From NCBI GenBank assembly GCA_030248215.1, contig JASANG010002193.1:1-64000 (forward strand): DNA of 64,000 bases, given 5' to 3'. Below are positions 1-9,539 of this stretch, piece by piece. Position 1 is the stretch's first letter. Every line of letters starts with the position of its first letter. Below the pieces are notes generated by a model, which saw nothing but the letters and a program-made list of their open reading frames with translations, had not been told where the DNA came from and made no database searches. Position numbers and translations under genes: made by a program. This DNA is from Enoplolaimus lenunculus. Taxonomy: Eukaryota; Nematoda; Enoplea; Enoplida; Thoracostomopsidae.

Positions 1-2650
1 ACGATATACAATACATCATATATGATAGAAGTCGGAACATGTTTGTTTTAGTTTACATATACCGGTTGTGTATCGGAAAGATAGGGTTTCGTTTAATTTC
101 CAAGAAGAAGGCGAATATTTAACTGGAACGAAACACCCCATTAGCATGAGATTTAGCACAAAACTCCTCCTGGTTCATTCTTGTACATATAACTATACAT
201 CAATTTGCACAGTAATTACAATATATAGTTGCTTTTGTATTTGAGGCGGTTTTATTCTCATACCTGTTTGATCGGACAAACAATCATATTTCAAACGAAA
301 TTCAAGCTGAAAATCAATAAGTATTGGCGACTTGTGTACATTCGGAGTTTAAAGTCCGACGTTAGAAATGGTTAAGACTTGCCATTTCAAACGTTAAGGC
401 TTTACAACCGACTGTCCATAAGTCCTGGTTGATTCAGGTATTTTTTACAGTATGCTTAAAGCGGCGTACTTTTTGACTACTTATAACTTTAGCAACATTG
501 ATCAAGAGCAGGGTGATAAAAGGAAATGACTTATACCGTTAAAGAAATCAGAACAGAAAATTTACGCTGGAATGTGGTGCGGAACTAAATTCACAGTCCA
601 CACTTTTGCATACTGAACCATTTTATATGTAATTAGTATGGACCAGATCAATCAATCTTTCATAGGGTTCTAGAGCACGCATGCATACATTACTTATATA
701 TCTGCGATAATTTTCACCCCCGTGTGTAAGAGATGCGCGCTGAGAAATATAAACATCGTCTGTTATGAAACTTAATAGAACTGCATTCAAATCTTGCACA
801 TAATTGCTAATAAATGGTGGTCATAAGGGGTAAAATTTACGATTTTGATTCCAATACTGTGGCATGTATGTCATCGTTGGGATTAGAGCAAACAACGAGT
901 TTGCTGAGTTTCAAGAAATATGTTAAATTCATAGCTAGGCCGCTACTTATTTTCAAATGACTATCGCCAATCACCAGTTGGTGATAGGTCTTATAACTTT
1001 GAAACTAATGGATTTCACGTGTCTTGCTAATGTGTAGAATAGCCTACTTAGAGCACACCTCCAATTATATGGTCCCGAGCAAATGCTGACACTGAGTTTA
1101 TGGCATCGTTTAACCGCTGTATTCACCAAATTTTTGAAATTCTCGCCAATTTCGATATCACTTCGAACGTTGAGGTATCCCCCAAATCATCATGGATCTA
1201 AAGAAATTTGATTGCTGCACCCGAATAAAAGTATACATAGCAATTAAAGGTTTGGATTCGTTAGGCTTCTTCCAAAGCATCGTGTTTAATTAGGAGTGAA
1301 ACATGATATTTAAAATCAAATATTGAGGAACAAACATATATGGTTTAAGCCAGCAAAGCATTGTTGCTCAGAAATCAACCACAGTTTGGTTTGGTTTGTA
1401 CTACACATGTATTATACATACGCGAACATACAATGGTATATCTTATCTGTGCTTAATGAGTTAAACAAATCGACGTTGATTATAGCAAGAGTGGATGATC
1501 ACTCTACCAAGAGTGTGCAACTGGGTACATTCTGTGTATTAAAGAATGTACCGGCATTGGCCGATTTTTTGAAAAACCCCTTATGTAACTCAAATATATA
1601 AAACGCAAAGCCGCTATTTGAACACCAAGCGTAAACTTATTTCAACAATCGAATCAGCCACAAACCATTTTTAGTATGAAGGACAGTTGACAACTATTCT
1701 AAACAGTATGAATATTTCTTGTTTACTTACGTCAGACTGTTAAATATTGCGGCGAACGATCACAGCATATTCCTCTTGAAGGTGCAACAGTAGTAAAAGC
1801 ATATTCGTAAACCTGAACCTAAGCCGAAGCCTGAGCCTCAGTGAAAATTTTCGTGCTTTTATAAACTTTATTCCCTTCAATGAGTTTTGTTTGTTTCTGC
1901 GGGTAAGCTTGAAAGTTTTAATTGCTGTGAGAAACAAGGTTTAACAATGTTTTTACAACGCTTTGCATATTATAGTTAATAATACAAAGTTTGAAGCCGT
2001 TTGTTTCACTAAAATTATGCTTTACCCCCGAATATTAAGGTTTCGGCAAAATTTGTGTACCTTCGGCGTCGTACCATAATTTCTCTCTGAAATATATTCT
2101 TCTCTGCCATGTTTGGAGATTATCACCTCACGAGGAATCTATTTTTATCTTAACTTTCAGTGCGGTATGACATTTTGGGAAGTTTTTAATTTTTTCATAT
2201 TTCAGAAAACAACGTCGAACGTTCAAGAGTACTGTTTTTATTTGAGGTACCTCGACGTTGCAATAGTTCAAGCAGACAAAGACGAATCAAACCAACGCAG
2301 TGTCAACGAAAATATGTAAACAAAATCAATTTGCTTCATATGATGGATAGGGTAAATAATGTTGCTGGTTGAAACCAAGTGGAATCTCACGAAACTGTTT
2401 TGAGAGCTACAAGTTAAAAAGGTTCTGAAACTTAAAAACGCTGCGTTATACTGTCTGGTTGACGTCCTGGTTCCAGTTAATAACCGCGATATGGCTCTAG
2501 TTTCGGTATTCGTATTTTAACATTCGGTTTTCCCTGCTTGGAAATAGGGGAATACTGTAAGAAGAAAATTATGGCAAAGAGAAAAAAATTGCAGTGGAAA
2601 ATGTGGTACGATGCTTGCTCCGGCATTTTTCACCTTCGGTTGCATCCTGA
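1..2650. other. Stretch without a supported gene
   Basis: AT-rich DNA. Open frames such as 1323-1601 (+) and 2113-2319 (+) exist, but I recognise no domain, and codon use and splice signals do not make a convincing exon. The frame at 2113-2319 is preceded by an acceptor-like tract ending TTTCAG near 2204, so a small exon cannot be excluded. A decayed family C remnant lies at about 1783-1850. Confidence 0.4.
1783..1850 (+). repeat. MITE family C, decayed fragment
   Basis: Contains the family C words CAACAGTAGTA, AGCATATTCGTAA and degenerate CCTAAGCC units. The terminal repeats are lost. Confidence 0.35.
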
Positions 2651-3406
2651 CATTAATAAACACGAATTAGTTTTTTTAAATAGCATTAACCTTCCTTGTA
2701 TCGGCACTACCCTAATATCGACAATACGAACGATTTTTTTGTATATTTGTTTTCAAGCTAGCTAGAGCAATTCGATTTTTTCAAGAATTCCTGCGTAATA
2801 AATAGCTAGATGTTGGTGATGTTGGCTTGATATGATGTCATTTGTAAATAGACCTTTGTAATGATTAAGTGTAAAGTGTCGATACTAGGAAATACACAAC
2901 TAAGGAATTCAGTTATACGTTAAGGAAATAATTCAAAAATCTACCTATATATATTTGAAATGTTGAGCAAAAATTACATCAATAAATTCGTCTCGTTGCA
3001 CTCTTTAACGTGGTGACGTCTTTGTTTTCATATCTTATTATTTCATAATAAGATGTCTGTTTAAACGTTATCGAAGCTTTTTCCTAGTATCGTCGCTGCA
3101 AATATGTACCTTTTCCTAATATCAGCACTTCTGCATTATGTCGACAGCTAGGGCGCTACCGTGATAAAAGCTTTGCAAAATTAATTCTATACCCCGTTCA
3201 AAATTTGGCTGTTTGAAATGAAATACGATTAACTTATACTACTTGTTGTAGACATAAAAATGAGCTTATACTCGAACTTCAGCTTATCTAACTCTGCTAA
3301 ACATGACTGTGCTCATGGCAAACGTTTCTAACAGCAACTGTTTGTCATTGCGTTACGTGTATGAAACAAAACTTAAAAATTCATTTCTGTTCATGTAAAT
3401 TTACAG

Positions 3407-3727
3407 ATGGCTCGAATTAAATTAACAGTTAAGTCCAGAAAAAGGGCAAGTAACTTGCCTCTGGCTCGTAAACCTTCATCTGCCATTACTAAGATAACGG
3501 CACATAGTCATAAAGAGCAACCAAGCCCAAGTAGCAGCGGAGCAGCAAATATTCCGAAAAAACGTCGGCAAATTTGGACTGAACAAATGATGGAAAATGC
3601 ATTGAACGCACTGGCGGCTGCCGTTAAGTCAAAGCTTCCAGAGCATAATTTGGATTCAAATTCGTCACGGGAAGCCGCACTTGGCAAGTTTTGTTATTGT
3701 TGGTGTGGGAATTTAAAACGTGCATGA
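3407..3727 (+). pseudogene. Transposase N-terminal exon (pogo/Tigger-like)
   Basis: A 106-codon open frame starting with a basic, Ser/Pro-rich stretch followed by a segment around residues 55-95 (IWTEQMMENALNAL) typical of the N-terminal DNA-binding region of pogo/Jerky-type transposases. It probably ends at the GC donor CTTG|GCAAGT near 3686, and the next exon begins after an acceptor ending ATTTTAG at 3970. The donor phase does not agree with the frame that encodes the helix-turn-helix downstream, so either the boundary is wrong or the copy has shifted frame. Confidence 0.55.
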
Positions 3728-3970
3728 TTTATATTCCGATTGTAAATGTTTGATTTCTTTTTGTAGTTTGGCAGCTGAAGCATTGTGGTTATAAATTATC
3801 AACATCGTGTGTTATATCTGTATAATTGGAATTATAATTACAGATAAAAGGTTAAACTGAGTTCAATCACATCTTGGTTAAGTTTGAGAGGTGTTGAATT
3901 CATTCAATTTTCTAAAACATGCTAAACCTAAAAGTGTGTTATTTGATTTTATTTTCCAACCACATTTTAG

Positions 3971-4800
3971 GAAAATTCTTCGGTGCTTCAAACGCTGGCA
4001 AAGCAATTTGGCGTTCCTAAAAGTACACTCAGAGACAGGTGGATTGCGTTTGGTGCAGAGTGCTACAAACACTTGGCAGGCAAAAAACGAACATTATCTC
4101 AAGGCGATGAACTGAAGCTGGTAGAACACATAAAGGGCCGTCAATGAAACGGATTTCCCATGACAATTGACGATGTACGGTCGCTGGTTTATGACTACTG
4201 CGAGTCAAATCTTATAAAACACCAATTTAATAATCGCACAAAATTGGCCGGTTGGAAATGGTGGTCGTCGTTTCAAAAGAACCACCCGGATCTTAGTGTG
4301 CGGAAACCCACAAACTGTTCTTTGAATAGAGCATTGGGGATGGAAGAAAGTCGAGTAAACAGTTTTTTCAGCAGCTTGACGAACTGCTCAAACGATATGA
4401 CGTAAAAAATAAACTGGACAGAATTTATAATGTTGATGAAACGGGAGTTCAAATCGTTAATGAGCCAGGAAGAGTAGTCGCGGAAAAAGGTTCGAAATAA
4501 GTTCAAACTATTGTTTCCGCGGAAAGAGGTTCAACTACTACTATTGTTTGGTGCTGCAACGCCGATGGCTACTTCGTGCCCCCATGGTCATTTTTAAGGG
4601 TAGTAGGGTATCCCGAGATACTGAATTTACTGATCTATTTCCTACTGGCACGTTGCTGACATGTTCTAAATCAGGTTGGATTGATAAAGACATGTTTCTA
4701 AAATGGTTTTAGCATTTTGTTAAATTTTTACCGCCGCGCCAACAACACGAGCGTGTAGCACTACTGCTTGATGGACACAGCAGTCACAATAGTGCGAAAT
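3971..4800 (+). pseudogene. Transposase middle part: HTH and first catalytic Asp
   Basis: After the acceptor at 3970, one frame reads LAKQFGVPKSTLRDRW (psq-type helix-turn-helix) and KRTLSQGDELKLVEHI, then meets a TGA near 4145. It continues as a CENP-B-type domain (VRSLVYDYCES, GWKWWSSFQKNHPDLSVRKP). A frame change near 4365 leads to YNVDETGVQ, which carries the first catalytic Asp of the DDE/DDD nuclease. Further stops fall near 4497 and 4708. Family order (HTH, CENP-B HTH, DDE) is as in Tigger/Jerky transposases; the stops are read directly from the sequence. Confidence 0.7.
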
Positions 4801-5939
4801 TGTTAGCAACCGCGAAGGAAAATCACGTAGAACTTAGGGCAATTCCTTCCCACACATCCGCGCATTTGCAACCGCTTGATAAATCAGTGTTCTTTTCCTT
4901 CAAAAAATCGTGGTCTGAGCGATGCCGGCAATTTATCGCGAAAAATCCGGGTTCCGTAATAACACGAAATGATTTCGGCAGGCTCTTTACCGTCGCTTAC
5001 CAGCAAACCGCTGTCGCTGTAAAAGCTGTGAGCGGCTTCAGGAAGACTGGTATTTGTCCGTTCGATCCGAGAATTGTAGATGACGATGCATATGCAGTGT
5101 CGAGATCACATTTGACGACAGAAACCGAAACTGAGCAAACCAGCATTGGCGACAGTGCTAGCTGTGGTTTAGAGGAACCCGAACAAGCAAGCGACGAAGC
5201 TTTACAAACACCACCACTTGATTTTGACGTGCAGCAGCAAAATATGGCCTTTAATTCCGCAAGCGACACGTTTAGTCTTGAGGAAGCAGTGAACCTTCAT
5301 TTTGATGAAAACATTCCGGTTGGTCAAGAAATTTCTTTGAATTCATGTCGCGACGATCCTGATTGCAACATTTCGGCTGATATCGACCGATCAGACTCCG
5401 CATACTCTATTGAGCTCAATGTGCAAAACATGGCACCAATGCAACCACATCCGGAATCGCCTGCAGGGGCTATTAGCGATAGCGCTACCAATGTTGAACA
5501 TAATTTTTTGTCTAGACGGCGGAAATCGTTTCAAAGTTTTGTTACGCCCGCATCCGCAGGCGCACAAGCCGCCCAAAATGCCCTCAAACGTATGAAGAAA
5601 GTGAGTCCTCACTTAAACCCGTCACCGTTCAAGTCAGATCAAGAGGAGTCACGAAGTAGTGTAACACCAAAAAAACAAGCTGGCAAGCGCGATGTTTGTC
5701 GACAATGCGGAGTTGATTACATAGAAGATAGGTCTGGAAATTTCTGGGTACAATGTGGAGACTGCCTTATATGGGAGCATGAAAACTGCGGCGGGAAAAA
5801 ACTCGGAGTCATTTTTATTGCAAGACTTGTGTGCCAAAAAAAATGGAATATATGCGCGCTGATTATTAAGTACGGTTGCACTTTGCATAGCTTACCACGC
5901 GATTTTCCTAAATTTTTTGCTTTAAAATCAAAGTTATAA
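4737..5939 (+). pseudogene. Transposase C-terminal half with PHD-like zinc finger
   Basis: Open from about 4710 to 5939. It carries the second catalytic Asp in LLLDGHSSHNS and a third Asp in HLQPLDKSVF, a DDxD arrangement known from pogo-type nucleases, followed by VAVKAVSGFRKTGICPFDP, a motif common in Tigger transposases. An acidic, low-complexity linker of roughly 200 residues leads to a Cys-rich end: CRQCG, then WVQCGDCLIWEHENC, which resembles the first half of a PHD finger. The same domain order occurs in many invertebrate pogo transposases. The finger looks cut short at its C-terminal end, because the last Cys pair is not in the expected place. Confidence 0.75.
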
Positions 5940-6261
5940 TTTTTGCCTTGATTTTCGGCAAAAAACAAAATTTGTTAGTTTGTTAGAAATCGTATGGTGC
6001 AATCCATGTTACAATTGCTGCTATTCGTCATAATTGTTTAGTAAGTGTTCAAAAAATGGGTTCTGGTTGTCTTTTCCGTTGCTATACAGCATTATATATT
6101 ATATATGTGTAAGCGAAACGAAGCTGTCGATACAAGGCAGACTGTCGGTTTTAGGCAATCCGGGTGTCGGTGTTATGGAAGTGTCATATCACACTTTGAA
6201 TATATGCACCATGAAACTGTCGTTATAAGGAAAGTTTACTATAAATTTATAACAAATGTTC

Positions 6262-6686
6262 ACTAAACATGGAGTAAATGGATAGTAAAAATAACGGAAA
6301 TGGAAAAAAAAACGGATAGTGATCCAAATAACGCAAACGGGAACAGAAACGAAAAACGAATATTGAAGTATAAAAGTTTCAAAGATGTTTCACTTTTCTG
6401 CCAACCCAATCGAGGCATGCAAATATTCATCGGACTAATTGAAAAAATAGCGAATACACCGAAAATTTTACGATTTTGGATAAATTATATGATTTTTTAT
6501 TTCATTTCGAAGAATGGCAGCATATCTATAATTAAAAAATTGCGAGATATATACGTGATATACAACTAATTTTTGAGCAGAAAAAATAAAATTTCCGTTA
6601 TTTCTATAACAGAAACGCAAATGGTCACCGATTTTTAACGGAAATGTAAACGGATATCCGGTTACATTCTGTCATTAGGTGTTATT
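6262..6686. mobile_element. MITE family D, near full length
   Basis: Left side contains GATAGTAAAAATAACGGAAA; right side ends ACGGATATCCGGTTACA. Fragments of the same family recur at 22262-22335, 32888-33015, 35473-35578, 44700-45030 and 59556-59665. No coding capacity. Confidence 0.55.
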
Positions 6687-6863
6687 GGGTTTACGTTATA
6701 ACCGAAACAGCTTAGATTTAACATTTTTCGATTCTTTAAACCCTTTCAAGATTTGCAGTTTTCTGCTACCATCATGTTTTATAGTATATTTGTACTTGCC
6801 TATCATATGACATTAACACAAACGTTATCTGCGAATATTATATGATATGTTTCAAATTGTTTA

Positions 6864-7377
6864 TGCGGGGTTCACGTTACTGATTGTGCGCTTGGGGTCT
6901 GTTTTGTCACCTACCCATAGCAGGACGTAGAAACAACCTATATGAATAGGTTGCTAGCTAGCTACTACCCATATGGGTACCTTACGTTTGTAGCTATGGG
7001 TAGCTAGTCTTAGGTTTGTTACCCATATGGGTACCTTGAGTTTGTTTTAACAATATTTATAGTTTATGTAATTTTTTAGATTTTTTCCAGAGATATATTG
7101 TAAAAAAGACTAAACCAGACTTGTAAAACAAAACTCACTGTACTGAGCTGTTTTAAAAAGCAAGCTTGAAAGTGCATTATGTTGACATCTATATAGGCTA
7201 CGAGTAGACATCTCGACTCTACCGATATGGGTAGGTCAATATTTCAAAAACCTAGCTATGTGCAACATATTATTTTCTGTTGGTATCCATATGGGTAACA
7301 AAAAAGTTAGTGTGTACCGCCATGGGCACAGTGACAAAACAGGTACCAAATGCACAACTGGTAACGTGAACCCCGCA
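6864..7377. mobile_element. MITE with TTA target duplication (Harbinger-like)
   Basis: Terminal inverted repeats of about 46 bp: TGCGGGGTTCACGTTAC on the left, its inverse on the right, and both arms reach GTTTTGTCAC. The element is flanked by TTA at 6861-6863 and 7378-7380. A 3-bp TWA target site is the rule for PIF/Harbinger elements, so that assignment is an inference. The interior holds several palindromes of the form TACCCATATGGGTA. No coding capacity. Confidence 0.7.
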
Positions 7378-7854
7378 TTACATGCCTGAGGATAGGCAAT
7401 CAAACCGTTCCGCCAAATGACAACAATTGCCACAGTCTCGCTAAATGCCAATGTATTCGCTGTGATTTTGCAGTATCATAAAATATTCGCATAAATGTTT
7501 CACAGTTTAGTACGGCTTGCGGGGTGTTGTACACAATCGAAAGTGGTGGTTTGACAGACAGTGTCATGCACTACACGACCTTCATCTTTTGATCCGACTA
7601 GAAAATTCAAATTTTGACCTTGCCCTCGAATCGAGACTAGACAAAATTGTGATCCGACTGTCCTGGTTAAAACGTGAATCTAGCATTGACTGCTTCGCCT
7701 GTTACATAAGCTAATAAGTGTTTCTCAATAAAGAACAATTCAACAGCGAATTCAAATCTAGTTCCAATGCTGCAAAATCATCAATGTAAACAGTTGTTAG
7801 GTCCAGTTTGACCGCAGATTGAAAGCGCATGCTCCCCCGGTAGTCTGAGCTATC

Positions 7855-7926
7855 TGACCAGCCGGGGATCGAACCCGAACCTCTCGCATGCTAGACAGAC
7901 ATGCTCATTACTTCACCATTGGCCCA
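7855..7926 (-). tRNA. tRNA-Asp-like sequence, probably pseudogene or SINE head
   Basis: The minus strand gives a 72-nt tRNA shape. The anticodon arm is GCATGT-CTGTCTA-GCATGC with anticodon GTC (Asp). The T arm is TCGGG-TTCGATC-CCCGG, five pairs with a seven-base loop and a good B box (GGTTCGATCC-like). The acceptor stem pairs poorly, which argues against a working tRNA. A more decayed version lies at the matching place in the second duplicated segment (about 13170-13240), so it predates the duplication. Confidence 0.45.
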
Positions 7927-8047
7927 TAATACCACATGGCCAATTGCACGACCATATGAGAAGAAAGACGCATTCCATTAGACAGCGAAGAGATGATACT
8001 AAATCAGATAAAATATCAGTATGCTTCAAGTAATCTAATAATTAACG

Positions 8048-9166
8048 TTACAGCCAACACAGCGAAGTCATGTTAATTTTTCTTTCGATTATAAAGCAGA
8101 TTGTTCCCAGCATGATTGGTACCAGCAGATAGAGCAAATCACGAAGATCTCGCAACGACAAACGTAAACGAAATCTTGTCAATTTTGACAACTTTAAGTT
8201 GTTTACGGCGAACATAAATTCAAGTTTATTAAAATAATTACGTTGCCAATATCCAAACTCGCAGCAGCGATGTATTCCGTTTCGAAGTTTCTCTTCCGTA
8301 ACGCGATCAACAAAGGTTTTTGAAAAATAAATTGCACGCCGTTGTGGCATTTCCACATTGCGAAACACCACCACATTGGCACGTTTATACGTATTAAGTA
8401 ATAACTGGAAATCATAACCTAACGCCATTGAACGCTTAGTTCTTGACAGCATACTGCCAAAATATGTTGGCACTGGTACAGTTATTAGGTTATCCTTGTT
8501 TTCGCTAAACAATTTGAATAGCGAAGGATACGTTAGTGCCATTTGACCTCGCGTCGACTGTTGCGCAGTGATTATTTTAGTGCGATGTTTTCCTTGTAAT
8601 ATTTCACTAAGAACTGATTCATATGAACGAAATGGAGGTTGAATGCGTGAAAGTTGTTCGCCCAAAATTGAGTTCGATGAAAAAATACCAGTTAATTGCG
8701 CAGACAGTAAAACTAACATGGAGAAACTATATGCAGCTGCAGTTACCGGTTTAGGCATATTGATTAAATTGCACGCTGTGAATACAAACCACACAGTTTC
8801 CATAGACCTACGCCATATTTTATAATGTGACTCATTATCAAGCAAATCCACATTAAACGCTTGGCTAAAATATCCTTCGTCACGGTACACAGGGATTGCA
8901 GGCAATGCTGCAAAACGATCATAGCTCAGGAACAGGATGGGAAAAGACATATGTCCACGGCCGTCTAAAATGTCTCTAATTATTCCAGACCAATTACCAT
9001 TTTCCAAAGCGCCTAATGCACCATCCCTAGAATTTAAAATTATATATGAATTTCCAAACTGGCGCATCAACACGTCGTTCACAAGTTCTGCATACAACGA
9101 TAACGTTGGTTTAACACCTGAATAGTAGGCTACAGATATCAGTATAGACTGGTTTTGAGAAACCAT
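8048..9166 (-). CDS. Ionotropic glutamate receptor-like protein, copy 1
   Basis: A 372-codon open frame. Residues 17-93 match the S1 half of the ligand-binding domain of ionotropic glutamate receptors: GVKPTLSLYAELVND, then DGALGALENGNWSG and IIRDILDG, then SYDRFAALPAIPVY. Residues 121-166 fit the pore loop and third membrane span (METVWFVFTACN, then YSFSMLVLLSAQLTGIFSSN, in the place of the SYTANLAAFL signature). The S2 half follows, and the last membrane span is near residues 345-362 (YLLVPIMLGTICFIIE). There is no amino-terminal domain, and the first membrane span expected between residues 100 and 120 is not evident, so it is a divergent, IR-like member or a degenerating copy. Glutamate-contact residues are not clearly kept. 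The start at 9166 is the first Met; an upstream exon with a signal peptide is possible. Confidence 0.65.
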   Translation of the reverse strand: MVSQNQSILISVAYYSGVKPTLSLYAELVNDVLMRQFGNSYIILNSRDGALGALENGNWSGIIRDILDGRGHMSFPILFLSYDRFAALPAIPVYRDEGYFSQAFNVDLLDNESHYKIWRRSMETVWFVFTACNLINMPKPVTAAAYSFSMLVLLSAQLTGIFSSNSILGEQLSRIQPPFRSYESVLSEILQGKHRTKIITAQQSTRGQMALTYPSLFKLFSENKDNLITVPVPTYFGSMLSRTKRSMALGYDFQLLLNTYKRANVVVFRNVEMPQRRAIYFSKTFVDRVTEEKLRNGIHRCCEFGYWQRNYFNKLEFMFAVNNLKLSKLTRFRLRLSLRDLRDLLYLLVPIMLGTICFIIERKINMTSLCWL

Positions 9167-9539
9167 TCTGCAGAATACACTGCGCGTAACACTATTAAAA
9201 TTATACGGCCTTCACAATGTACGAAATACTGAATAAGCTTTGAAATTTTCCGTAGAGACACGCTTCCAATCTGCAGCAAAGGACGTATTGTTCAGTTGCA
9301 CGCCGCATGACAAATTAAACTTTGCTGAAAGCATTCAACTTCGCCTGTTTCATTGGTCAAATATCAGAAGTACCATTATTAAATCAGCATAGATTGTGTA
9401 TTATATATCAGATTTCGTTGATGCATTAAACAAAAACTATGAGTACTGAAGTATACTTTTACCAAAAGCTAATACAATAGGATAAAAGGTAACAATAGAT
9501 CATCGCCCTTCGTTTTTTTCAAAATTTTTAATTTTGGCC

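Larger units (their letters stand above)
2680..6240 (+). mobile_element. Decayed pogo/Tigger-like DNA transposon
   Basis: Outer limits are set by subterminal repeats, not by a proven terminal repeat. A motif close to GTGTCGATAYTAGGAAR occurs inverted and direct on the left (about 2692-2730, 2875-2892, 3080-3098, 3110-3129) and four times on the right (about 6123-6140, 6142-6160, 6164-6182, 6217-6233). Between them are transposase-like reading frames on the plus strand (3407-5939). Pogo-group elements insert at TA, but I could not fix the exact ends. Several in-frame stops and at least one frame change in the transposase show that this copy is inactive. Confidence 0.7.
7540..9470 (-). repeat. 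Duplicated segment, copy 1 (receptor-like gene unit)
   Basis: This stretch matches 12780-14640 across the receptor-like reading frame and its flanks. Shared flanks include GATGCTGCAAAATCAT on the low side and TCAACTTCGCCTGTTTCATT on the high side. It represents one unit of a dispersed tandem duplication. The copies differ throughout, so the duplication is not recent. Confidence 0.75.

Noticed and set aside
1323-1601. 92-codon open frame (+)
   Set aside because: No recognised family, no clear start context or splice sites.
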